DNA of 40,382 bases from a virus: IMG/VR virus record IMGVR_UViG_3300025168_000203, positions 1 to 40,382 of that record. The stretch is one strand, 5' to 3'. Shown piece by piece: positions 25,383-31,865 of the stretch (positions are counted from its first letter, which is position 1; each line of letters starts with the position of its first letter). Under the pieces are notes generated by a model, which did no database searches, was not told the origin of the DNA, and saw only the letters and a list, made by a program, of their open reading frames with translations. A program made the translations under genes and the position numbers.

Positions 25383-26270
25383 GTGAGTGTAGATTTTTTA
25401 AGTATTGATTTTGATTTCTTTGTTTGGAATGGGGTGGAAGCCAAAGAAAGAGACGTAAGTTTTCTTTCAAAGCAAACAGGTAAAGAAGAGACTATACCTA
25501 GCGTATATTTGTTTGATTGGGGTCACTCGGAAAGTTTTTCTTCGGAAGTCCAAGATTTTATTTGGCAGACCCGTTACGACGCTTTTGCGACAGTAGGTGT
25601 TGACCCAGTTAAGGTTTGTGACGCTCATGCGTATAAAGATACAGTCAGCGTCGATAGCTTTTTAAATTCAATTAACAAAAGGTTCTACTTTGCTGGGGAT
25701 TATGAGTTTTTTTATGCCGACTCTCATGCCCACGGGTATTCCGCGCTCCAAGAGGCATATTGTGGTGATCCTTTAAATGTTGTTCACTTCGATGCTCACG
25801 GGGATTTGGGCTATGATTCCAGTGTCGTAGCTAATGAGAAGAAAAAGGGAGTTCTTGATTGCGGCTCATGGCTTTATCACGGCATCTCCGCTGGTTTAGT
25901 AAAAAGTGCTACCATTGTTTACCCTGATTGGAAGGGTTTGGCCGAGTTCTCGCCGGATGGTAATTGGGAGCCGCCTGAGCATATTGTCGCGCTGGAGTCG
26001 TGCGGTAGTGTGAATTTTACTTGTTGGAGCGATTGGGTATCTAAGGAACCTGAAAGGTCTCGCGTAAGTACAGTATTCTCCTGCCGGTCTTCGGCTTGGA
26101 CTCCCCCTTGGATGGATTTTCAGGCAGAAGCCCTTTTTGAGGGGTTATCTGGTGGTGAGGGCGTTTGTCTAGATTGCAACGAGGGTTACCAAAAAATAGG
26201 TGGTCACGATGCTTGTAAAAAGAGACCCTTTTACCCGTCACCCAATTTAATGGTTGCAAACAACACTTAG
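25383..26270 (+). CDS. Arginase/deacetylase-fold protein, UPF0489-like
   Basis: The 295-aa product has SIDFDFF near the N-terminus (7-13) and VVHFDAHGD at 133-141. Together with HSHAHGY-type histidines these look like the metal-binding motifs of the ureohydrolase/histone-deacetylase superfamily, closest in style to UPF0489 proteins. It could hydrolyse an amide bond or deacetylate a polyamine or protein, but the substrate cannot be read from the sequence. A CLDC...C cysteine pattern lies near the C-terminus. The GTG start follows AAGGAGGT, 6 nt upstream. Confidence 0.6.
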   Translation: MSVDFLSIDFDFFVWNGVEAKERDVSFLSKQTGKEETIPSVYLFDWGHSESFSSEVQDFIWQTRYDAFATVGVDPVKVCDAHAYKDTVSVDSFLNSINKRFYFAGDYEFFYADSHAHGYSALQEAYCGDPLNVVHFDAHGDLGYDSSVVANEKKKGVLDCGSWLYHGISAGLVKSATIVYPDWKGLAEFSPDGNWEPPEHIVALESCGSVNFTCWSDWVSKEPERSRVSTVFSCRSSAWTPPWMDFQAEALFEGLSGGEGVCLDCNEGYQKIGGHDACKKRPFYPSPNLMVANNT

Positions 26271-26307
26271 TTGTGTTTAAAGAGTGTTGGCGGTCGGGAG
26301 AACTGCC
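26254..26307 (+). promoter_or_regulatory. Promoter plus 5' stem-loop leader, copy B
   Basis: TTGCAA (26254-26259), 18 bp, TAAAGA (26278-26283), beginning inside the end of the upstream gene. Arms GGCGGT and ACTGCC (26289-26294, 26302-26307; one G-T pair) enclose loop CGGGAGA. An AAAGGTTGAGAG ribosome-binding region then leads to the ATG of the AAA+ gene at 26324. Confidence 0.6.
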
Positions 26308-26323
26308 GGAAAGGTTGAGAGAA

Positions 26324-27826
26324 ATGAATATTGTTGAGAGAGTGAAGGGTGCACGTCGAGTTAGCACTCCTATTATAGCGATTCGCACCCCCGACCCTGC
26401 GTCAACTATGCAGGGTATTTCGGTTGGGGTGAACGGCGGGAGTCCTAAAGTTCGATGGGATGCTGCCTCTGGATTCAGTGCGGTTAACGAAGAAGGCTTG
26501 GCGGTTTTGGAGAACGCCCTAGATGGCGCGGAACCTTCCACGGTCTCTTCTCCAGCCGATGCTCTTGCCTACGCTAAGGCATTCCCTAATAAGACAGTCT
26601 TCTTTGCGATCAATCTGCACCGTTATTTCCAAAGCGGGGGCGGGAATGATAGCTTAGCTGCCCTCGTCACTCAGGCCATCTGGAATCTCCGAGATGAGTT
26701 CAAATCGAATCAGCGCACCTTGATTATCTTGTGCCCTGACTGCGACCTACCGGCTGAGATCGTGCAGGACGTAATGGTTCTGGACGAGGAGTTGCCGAGT
26801 GAAGAAGCATTGCGTGGCATCATTCTCGAACTTCATGAAGCCGCAGAACTCGACGCCCCAGACGCTGACACTGAGGCTCGTGCGGTCGATGCTCTTCGTG
26901 GTCTCGCGGCATTCGCAGCGGAGCAAGCTGCTGCCCAGTCGCTAACGAAGGACGGGCTGGATCTGGACATTCTCTGGGAACGTAAACGTAGACTCGTTGA
27001 GCAGACTCCGGGTGTCTCCGTTTATGGTGGCCCTGACTCCTTTGACTCCATTGGTGGTTGCGAAGCAGTCAAAGAGTTTTTGAACAATTTGATCGCTGGT
27101 AAGCGTCCTCCGAAGGCCGTAGTATTTATCGATGAGATTGAGAAAGGTCTTTCTGGGGCCACGAATGGTACCGGAGACTCTTCTGGCGTATCTCAGGCTC
27201 TCCACGGGGGACTATTGGGTTTTATGGAAGACAAGAAGGCTCGCGGCGTTATCTTTGTTGGCCCTCCGGGGGCGGCTAAGTCTGCTGTAGCTAAGGCTTT
27301 GGGTAATGAGGCTAAGGTTCCTACCGTTCAGCTTGACCTGAGTGGACTGAAAGGCTCTCTAGTTGGTCAGAGTGAGCAGAACCTACGCTCTGCGCTCAAG
27401 GTAATCGAAGCAGTTGGCGAGGAGGACGTGTTCTTCGTTGCTACGTGCAACCGTGAAGCCGATCTCTCCCCTGAGATCAAACGACGATTCTCTTACGGTA
27501 CGTGGTTTTTCGACCTTCCCAACAAGGAAGAGCGAGAGAAGATTTGGCCTATCCATAAGAAGGCGTACGGAATCGAAGACAAGAAGGTTCCTCTCGATGA
27601 GGAGCTTACCGGAGCGGAGATTCGTAACGCCTGCGACCTCGCGTACTCGCTGGATATCCCTCTGAAGGCTGCTGTTGGTTATCTTGTCCCCGTAGCGGTA
27701 TCTGGGGCTTCTCAGATCGAGGCTCTTCGGAAGCAGGCCACCGGTAGGTTCCTTTCCGCTTCGGTTAAGGGTGTTTATCGACCGAGTATTAACAAGAGCG
27801 CTAAACGCCGCTCTGTGGAGGTGTGA
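26324..27826 (+). CDS. Ycf46-like AAA+ ATPase with Walker B preceding Walker A
   Basis: Residue numbers count from ATG 26324 (500 aa). The N-terminal part (about 75-175) has a Ycf46-like pattern: TVFFAINLHRYF, IWNLRDEF, TLIILCPDCDLPAEI, VMVLDEELPSEEAL. The AAA+ module then shows FDSIGG (240-245), Walker B AVVFIDE (265-271), Walker A GPPGAAKS (313-320), sensor-1 ATCN (373-376) and RRF (387-389). Walker B normally follows Walker A; here the block is moved in front, a circular-permutation-like arrangement. Downstream genes resemble the DUF1257 and DUF2997 proteins that accompany Ycf46 in cyanobacteria. A motor or remodelling role is likely; the substrate is unknown. Confidence 0.82.
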   Translation: MNIVERVKGARRVSTPIIAIRTPDPASTMQGISVGVNGGSPKVRWDAASGFSAVNEEGLAVLENALDGAEPSTVSSPADALAYAKAFPNKTVFFAINLHRYFQSGGGNDSLAALVTQAIWNLRDEFKSNQRTLIILCPDCDLPAEIVQDVMVLDEELPSEEALRGIILELHEAAELDAPDADTEARAVDALRGLAAFAAEQAAAQSLTKDGLDLDILWERKRRLVEQTPGVSVYGGPDSFDSIGGCEAVKEFLNNLIAGKRPPKAVVFIDEIEKGLSGATNGTGDSSGVSQALHGGLLGFMEDKKARGVIFVGPPGAAKSAVAKALGNEAKVPTVQLDLSGLKGSLVGQSEQNLRSALKVIEAVGEEDVFFVATCNREADLSPEIKRRFSYGTWFFDLPNKEEREKIWPIHKKAYGIEDKKVPLDEELTGAEIRNACDLAYSLDIPLKAAVGYLVPVAVSGASQIEALRKQATGRFLSASVKGVYRPSINKSAKRRSVEV

Positions 27827-27827
27827 A

Positions 27828-28301
27828 GTGTATAACGAAAGTGATTTGGATCTTTCGTTGCAAGCAAACAAGCTTATTGAGTTAGCTTCTAAAAACATGC
27901 AACGCGATGGTTATTTGATCCCGGCTGGAGTGATTTACCGTGCCGATGGTGAGGCTATGGTATGTGGGCTTCCGTTCGCTTCCACAAAGGATAAGCAAAA
28001 ATGCTTTCAATCTTTCCGATCCACAGCGAAAGCTCAAAACGCTGTGGCTGTGGCCTTTGTTTCTGAGGCTTGGGTCTCTTGGAAGAATACAGACATACAG
28101 TCAATGGAACTGGCCCCCAATGGCGATGGAAGAGAAGAGGTGATTGTAGCCACGGTCATTACTCCCACGGAGAGCGTAGTTCGCATGGCTACCGTGCTCC
28201 GGGTGAATGAAGAGGTTGAGGGGGTAGGGGAGATTCGTTCAGAAGGTAATGTCTTAGATGCAGAATTTTCTCGTGGTATTTGGGAGAAGACCCTACACTA
28301 A
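27828..28301 (+). CDS. Unknown protein in the AAA+ cassette
   Basis: The 157-aa product has a helical N-terminus and a beta-rich central domain (LIPAGVIYRADGEAMVCGLPF, VAVAFVSEAWVSW, EEVIVATVITP). It is not recognised. GTG 27828 is chosen because GGAGG lies 6 nt upstream, and this leaves a natural operon junction just after the AAA+ gene. Cassette position suggests a partner or substrate adaptor of the ATPase. Confidence 0.6.
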   Translation: MYNESDLDLSLQANKLIELASKNMQRDGYLIPAGVIYRADGEAMVCGLPFASTKDKQKCFQSFRSTAKAQNAVAVAFVSEAWVSWKNTDIQSMELAPNGDGREEVIVATVITPTESVVRMATVLRVNEEVEGVGEIRSEGNVLDAEFSRGIWEKTLH

Positions 28302-28303
28302 GG

Positions 28304-28355
28304 TTGCGGTCAACTCTACTAGATGTTAAAGATAATTTGTCGGTGGGAGACCGGC
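28304..28355 (+). promoter_or_regulatory. Promoter plus 5' stem-loop leader, copy C
   Basis: TTGCGG (28304-28309), 17 bp, TAAAGA (28327-28332). Arms GTCGGT and ACCGGC (28339-28344, 28350-28355) enclose loop GGGAG. An AAAGGGAGAGAAG ribosome-binding region leads to the ATG at 28371. The promoter lies just after the previous stop codon. Confidence 0.7.
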
Positions 28356-28370
28356 AGAAAGGGAGAGAAG

Positions 28371-28700
28371 ATGCCATGTTATTCAATTAGTACCGCTTCC
28401 ATTAAGCTCAAAGCGGAAAACGTCGATTTGCTTAGGAGTGCTTTGGGAAACGACACTGTCGAAGGGTTGTCCGTTCGTCATGAAAGCCCTGAAAGTATTC
28501 TAGGTAACTACGATGGTTACTCTTACGAAATTAATAGGTCTGGTGAAGTCATTACTGAAAGTTCAGTCGCTACCAAAGTGGCGAACGCAATTAATAGGGC
28601 TTATTCAAGAGAGGTTATTAGAAAAACAAGTCGTAAGTTCGGTTGGACCTTGAAGTCTGAAAACGATTCTTCTTTTGTTGCAGTAAAGCGGGGGATTTAA
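28371..28700 (+). CDS. DUF1257 (Ycf35)-like protein
   Basis: The 109-aa product begins MPCYSISTASIKLKAENVDL and has the size and pattern of DUF1257/Ycf35 proteins: an S-x-I/S-T strand, a helix with LLRSAL, a YSYEINRSG-like strand, and a C-terminal helix-strand ending in FVAVKRG. In cyanobacteria, DUF1257 genes neighbour Ycf46-type ATPases; here the ATPase is 0.5 kb upstream. The assignment is by pattern and needs a profile search. Confidence 0.55.
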   Translation: MPCYSISTASIKLKAENVDLLRSALGNDTVEGLSVRHESPESILGNYDGYSYEINRSGEVITESSVATKVANAINRAYSREVIRKTSRKFGWTLKSENDSSFVAVKRGI

Positions 28701-28701
28701 A

Positions 28702-28911
28702 ATGGACAATATCGAATTTGAGGTTCTTGAGGACGGCACCATTACTACACGTATTGGTGGCGCAGTTTCAGACGCTAATCATTTGAGTGCAGACAAGCTC
28801 TTGAGGCAAATTGAGACTCTCGCAGGTGGTGAGGTTTCGCGGGAGAAAATCGCCAAGGGTCACAGTCACATTCATCAAGGTAATCACACACACACAAAGG
28901 CAGGAGCATAA
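28702..28911 (+). CDS. DUF2997-like protein with histidine-rich tail
   Basis: The 69-aa product has a DUF2997-like core (EFEVLEDGTITTRIGG, then a helix with LLRQIETLAGG). Its end is a histidine-rich tail, GHSHIHQGNHTHT, which could bind Ni or Zn. It follows the DUF1257-like gene with 1 nt spacing. DUF2997, DUF1257 and a Ycf46-like ATPase form a known genomic association, and here the set appears in a phage. The histidine tail is not part of the family as I know it. Confidence 0.5.
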   Translation: MDNIEFEVLEDGTITTRIGGAVSDANHLSADKLLRQIETLAGGEVSREKIAKGHSHIHQGNHTHTKAGA

Positions 28912-28913
28912 TT

Positions 28914-29294
28914 ATGTGGATATGCACACAAGACGGTTTTTTCAGTATTACAAGAATCCCCTCTACACCAGACAAATCCCAGATTCGGGCTAGGTCAGAG
29001 CGGCATCTCATGAACTTGAAGGCAACAGTACGTTCGGCCTACGGCGTAGTAGATCGAGCAGTTTCTGATGAGATCGATAAAGCCGAGATCATTCAGAAGC
29101 CACACGGTGATTACAAGCATCGTATTCTAGTTACGCCCGAGGCAGTTTCGCAAATAACAAACCTTTACGGCCAGCTTGCAACTTATGATAACTTTAAGGA
29201 CGCTGTTTCTGGATCACAACAATCCAGCGACGATGATGCATATTACACTTTTCTTAACTCGGTTTGGTCTTTAGGTTTTGGTATGGAAGATTAG
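28914..29294 (+). CDS. Conserved phage protein of unknown function
   Basis: The 126-aa product opens MWICTQDGFFSITRIPS and continues with an RARSERHLMNL segment. I recognise this opening as a recurring phage hypothetical protein pattern (MWxxTxxGFxSI...RAR), but I know no function. It lies in the AAA+ cassette, 2 nt after the DUF2997-like gene. Confidence 0.6.
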   Translation: MWICTQDGFFSITRIPSTPDKSQIRARSERHLMNLKATVRSAYGVVDRAVSDEIDKAEIIQKPHGDYKHRILVTPEAVSQITNLYGQLATYDNFKDAVSGSQQSSDDDAYYTFLNSVWSLGFGMED

Positions 29295-29297
29295 CGG

Positions 29298-29351
29298 TTG
29301 ACAATAGTTAACAGTTGAGCTAAACAAAGCAGTGTCGCGATTGGGCGCGGC
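29298..29351 (+). promoter_or_regulatory. Promoter plus 5' stem-loop leader, copy D
   Basis: TTGACA (29298-29303, a perfect -35), 17 bp, TAAACA (29321-29326). Arms GTCGCG and CGCGGC (29334-29339, 29346-29351; one T-G pair) enclose loop ATTGGG. AAGGGAGAGAG follows, before the GTG at 29370. Confidence 0.72.
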
Positions 29352-29369
29352 GTTTGAAGGGAGAGAGTT

Positions 29370-30320
29370 GTGGAAGATCTACAAGAGCAGAAAGCGGAAG
29401 TTGAAAAACTTTTGACTCCGGGGTCCAAGGTTGGTGAGATAACGCTTGCCGAAAAAACGGTCGTCCTTAGCGTTCGCACTTCTATTGTCGGGATGCAGCG
29501 TAAAGTTTCTACCGACGAAATCGAGGCTCAAGCCGACAAGGAAAGCCTTAACGTTCAAAAGATTCTTATGAAGAGCAAAAGCCTTGATAAGCTGAAAAGT
29601 ATTAGAGGCTTGGTTAATCGAGAGGTCGGTCGCATCGCAGTCCCGGTTTCTCACTTCCGGCGAGGTACCTACCTTCTTCCCGTACAGTTGGTGGAACTCA
29701 TGGAGAAGCGTCTTAACAAGATGTCTTTGGATTGGGACCGCAATGTTGGCGAGTTCATGGCTGAGTATCCGCAAGTTATTGATGAGGCTCGTGACCGCTT
29801 GGATGGTCTTTTCAACTCTGACGACTATGCTTCAGTTGAGGCGTTGCGAAACAACTTTCGTTTTGAGTGGAACTATTCGGTCGCGCAGACTCCGCAGTCT
29901 CTTCAAGGTATATCTAAGAGTCTTTTTGAGCGGGAACAGTCTCGTGCTGCACAGCAATGGCAATCGGCAGAACGCGAGATTCGAGTTGCTTTGCGTGAAG
30001 GCTTCTCTGGATTGGTCGAGCACTTTGTAGAAAGACTTACGCCTGACGAAGACGGTAAGAAGAAGGTTTTCCGATCTTCTTTTGTTGAAGGTTTTCGAGA
30101 TTTCTTGGAGACCTTCGATGGGAGAAATCTCACTGATGATAAAAGCCTCAACGAGTTGGTAGAGAAGGCCAAGAAAGTTATGGCTGGTGTGGATGTTGAT
30201 TCTCTTAGAAAAGACGACAACATTCGGGATAGAGTCCTTGGTTCTTTTGAAAACTTGAAAGATTCGACTGCTGAACTCGTTGTGAAAAAATCTCGTGCTA
30301 TTTCTTTTGACGAAGATTGA
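29370..30320 (+). CDS. DUF3150-like helical protein in the AAA+ cassette
   Basis: The 316-aa product is helical. The segment from about 95 to 175 (YLLPVQLVELMEKRL, then EFMAEYPQVIDEARDRLDGLF and NSDDYASVEALRNNFRFEW) matches the pattern of DUF3150-like proteins found beside MoxR-type or phage AAA+ ATPases. GTG 29370 is chosen; a TTG two bases upstream is out of frame. It has its own promoter and stem-loop leader (copy D), so it can be expressed apart from the ATPase. It may be the ATPase's partner, an inference from location. Confidence 0.55.
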   Translation: MEDLQEQKAEVEKLLTPGSKVGEITLAEKTVVLSVRTSIVGMQRKVSTDEIEAQADKESLNVQKILMKSKSLDKLKSIRGLVNREVGRIAVPVSHFRRGTYLLPVQLVELMEKRLNKMSLDWDRNVGEFMAEYPQVIDEARDRLDGLFNSDDYASVEALRNNFRFEWNYSVAQTPQSLQGISKSLFEREQSRAAQQWQSAEREIRVALREGFSGLVEHFVERLTPDEDGKKKVFRSSFVEGFRDFLETFDGRNLTDDKSLNELVEKAKKVMAGVDVDSLRKDDNIRDRVLGSFENLKDSTAELVVKKSRAISFDED

Positions 30321-30344
30321 TTTAAAACTTATCTGGGAGACAAG

Positions 30345-30638
30345 ATGCAATTTTATAATAAAAACACAAACCACACCGTAACTGCCGAAATGCCATGGCT
30401 CTGGGCGTTTCTTTTCGGGGCTTTTTATTTCATGTTCCACGGAGTTTGGACCCATGTAGCCATTTACGCTGGAGCGGTTGTTATCACAGGTGGGATGGCC
30501 GCACCCTTCCTCTGGATTGGCTATTCCATTGCCGCAAAGTCAGTGATCGAAAGCCACTATCTTTCTAAGGGTTACAAGGTGGTTACTAATCTAACGCCAT
30601 CGGAAGTTGATGAAAGTGCCAGTAGCTCAGTTGGATAG
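30345..30638 (+). CDS. Small membrane protein (two TM segments), DUF2628-like pattern
   Basis: The 97-aa product has two hydrophobic helices (LWAFLFGAFYFMFHG and VAIYAGAVVITGGMAAPFLWIGY) separated by a short polar turn. The FLFG-x-F-Y-x-x-x-x-G pattern resembles DUF2628-like inner-membrane proteins. Its 3' end runs 23 nt into the tRNA-Arg gene, so its last residues and stop codon are encoded by tRNA sequence. It might alter the host envelope. Confidence 0.6.
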   Translation: MQFYNKNTNHTVTAEMPWLWAFLFGAFYFMFHGVWTHVAIYAGAVVITGGMAAPFLWIGYSIAAKSVIESHYLSKGYKVVTNLTPSEVDESASSSVG

Positions 30639-30689
30639 AGCAATGGCCTCCTAAGCCATAGGTCGCAGGTTCAATCCCTGTCTGGCACA
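30616..30689 (+). tRNA. tRNA-Arg (anticodon CCU)
   Basis: The cloverleaf is complete: acceptor GTGCCAG pairs CTGGCAC, anticodon stem ATGGC/GCCAT holds loop CTCCTAA with anticodon CCT, and the T-loop reads GGTTCAATCC. No 3' CCA is encoded (ACTT follows). A rare-arginine-codon (AGG) tRNA is typical of large phages. The 5' end overlaps the preceding CDS. Confidence 0.93.
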
Positions 30690-30692
30690 CTT

Positions 30693-30766
30693 GGACCCTT
30701 AGCTCAGTTGGTTAGAGCAACCCGCTCATAACGGGTCGGTCGAAGGTTCAAGTCCTTCAGGGTCCA
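30693..30766 (+). tRNA. tRNA with CAU anticodon (elongator Met or tRNA-Ile2)
   Basis: Acceptor GGACCCT pairs AGGGTCC; anticodon stem ACCCG/CGGGT surrounds CTCATAA with anticodon CAT; the T-loop is GGTTCAAGTCC. It lies 3 nt after tRNA-Arg. Whether it is elongator tRNA-Met or tRNA-Ile whose C34 becomes lysidine cannot be decided from the bases alone, though the variable region and T-arm look Ile2-like. Confidence 0.9.
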
Positions 30767-30770
30767 TAGA

Positions 30771-31104
30771 ACGCCCCGCTTGGCTAGCGGGTAGTGAGGT
30801 TAAATGGTTCCTCATGAAGAAGGGTGATAGCTCACTTGAAAAAAACCTGCTGACCCCGCTAGGGGTCGGTCGGTAGGCCCGTAAGTCGGTAAGGTGGAGC
30901 AGGAGAAGATGTCCGTGACTGAGGTGTAGGTAAACCTATATCCGTTCGCCGGTATTGGATGCATGGAAGCTGAGCCGACACTACCTTTTCTTTTGGGAGG
31001 AGAAAATGGTTGACGAATGGGCAGCGCGGGCCTCAGTCGGGTGAGTGGGTTGCCACGCTCAGGTCTTGGCGACGGGATCATGTGAAGGGGCCAGAGGATG
31101 CCCC
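30771..31104 (+). ncRNA. Candidate structured RNA between the tRNAs and a small gene
   Basis: This stretch of about 370 nt without a long ORF is dense with helices. CCCGCT/AGCGGG (30775-30791), TGAGG/CCTCA (30795-30814), GTGA/TCAC (30824-30835), GACCCC/GGGGTC with a GCTA loop (30852-30867), CCTGCT/AGCAGG (30846-30851 with 30898-30903), TGTAGG/CCTATA (30925-30940) and GGGGC/GCCCC (31087-31104) all pair; the GACCCC hairpin is nested inside the CCTGCT helix. I do not recognise an RNA family. The placement right after tRNAs resembles where phages carry large structured RNAs (for example GOLLD or ROOL), but the length and sequence are not identified. Confidence 0.4.
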
Positions 31105-31134
31105 GTTTGTTCCAAGTACAAGGAGGTTAAGGAA

Positions 31135-31311
31135 ATGAAGAGAGTAACGATCCAGATATCTGACTGCCCTTATAAGTATGTACAGACTGGTTTCCACCAC
31201 AAAGTCTACGATAAAGATGGTAAAGAGATTAATTTCTTAGACCGTGAGTCTGCCATCAATTGGATGGATTCATGGAGGGAGCTTTTCGGTGTCAGCGGCA
31301 AAAAGGGCTAA
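31135..31311 (+). CDS. Small unknown protein
   Basis: A 58-aa ORF starts MKRVTIQISDCPYKYVQTGFH and follows a strong AAGGAGGT ribosome-binding site. It looks like an alpha/beta mini-domain (strands, then the helix AINWMDSWRELFG). Function unknown. It overlaps the next ORF. Confidence 0.6.
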   Translation: MKRVTIQISDCPYKYVQTGFHHKVYDKDGKEINFLDRESAINWMDSWRELFGVSGKKG

Positions 31312-31603
31312 TTCTCGTAAAGGTCGTTTGAAGCGAGCCTCTCGCGAGCAGGTTTGGGACTTTGTTCGCTGTGAGAGGGTTGCTCGTGTTTCTATTTATA
31401 GTGGCAATGAGCGCAATAGGTCGCTATGTTTTGGAGGCCATATTAAAAATAAACCTCGAAGAAAGCTAGAAAGGTTTCTTAATGCTTGTGCTCGAAACCT
31501 GCTTTGGGGTTCTTTGTCTGTACAGGAAAAGTTAAGGTCTCTTGATTTGAGATATGGCGATTCGGTTAAAGAAAGGTCTAAACTAAATGGACGCTCCTGC
31601 TGA
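31289..31603 (+). CDS. Small basic protein, unknown
   Basis: The 104-aa product from GTG 31289 is strongly basic (KRANSRKGRLKRASREQ at the start) and continues with WDFVRCERVARVSIYSG and a helical tail. The charge suggests nucleic-acid binding. It overlaps both neighbours (by 23 and 17 nt), consistent with compact phage coding. No family is recognised; coding status is moderately certain. Confidence 0.45.
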   Translation: MSAAKRANSRKGRLKRASREQVWDFVRCERVARVSIYSGNERNRSLCFGGHIKNKPRRKLERFLNACARNLLWGSLSVQEKLRSLDLRYGDSVKERSKLNGRSC

Positions 31604-31865
31604 GAAAGAAATTAAAGAGATATGTTCACTGGTGGAGTCAACGCTGCTTGAAAAGAATAAAAAGTACGGCAATTCAGCTTTGCAGCCACTAAATTGTTTT
31701 GCTCGCACAACAAACGCTCTTGATCAGCTTTATGTTCAGATAGACCACAAGTTAGCTAGAATTGCGCGAGGTGACGTGAATCGAGAGGACGAAGATGTTC
31801 TTCTCGATCTTGTCGGGTATTTGGTTTTAGCTATGATCGCTCGAAGGAGTAAAGATGCCACGTGA
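31587..31865 (+). CDS. DUF1599-like protein (nucleotide-modification-associated domain)
   Basis: The 92-aa product has LEKNKKYGNSALQPL followed by LDQLYVQIDHKLARIARGD and EDEDVLLDLVGYLVLAMI. This is the pattern of DUF1599 (nucleotide-modification-associated domain 1) proteins, which sit near nucleotide or DNA modification genes in phages. The conserved YG, H/K-A-R-I and D-L-V-G-Y residues are present. A role in nucleotide metabolism is inferred from the family name and is not demonstrated. Confidence 0.65.
   Translation: MDAPAEKEIKEICSLVESTLLEKNKKYGNSALQPLNCFARTTNALDQLYVQIDHKLARIARGDVNREDEDVLLDLVGYLVLAMIARRSKDAT

Noticed and set aside
26041-26541. Minus-strand ORF of 166 aa across promoter B
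   Set aside because: It covers a clear plus-strand promoter-leader and both flanking genes, and lacks a start signal.
27383-27898. Minus-strand ORF opposite the AAA+ gene
   Set aside because: It is antisense to AAA+ catalytic motifs and has no ribosome-binding site, so it is a shadow.
29832-30455. Long minus-strand ORF opposite the DUF3150-like gene
   Set aside because: It overlaps a well-supported plus-strand gene with its own promoter, ribosome-binding site and sensible protein; the minus-strand translation shows no recognisable pattern.
31006-31044. 12-codon ORF with strong ribosome-binding site, in frame with the longer ORF to 31311 through a TGA
   Set aside because: Readthrough or recoding of the TGA would be needed to make a longer protein; nothing supports this, and ATG 31135 has its own strong site. 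It may be a leader peptide.
30771-31104. RNase P RNA or tmRNA
   Set aside because: I see none of the conserved RNase P core elements or the tmRNA tRNA-like end with a T-arm, so I leave the family open.
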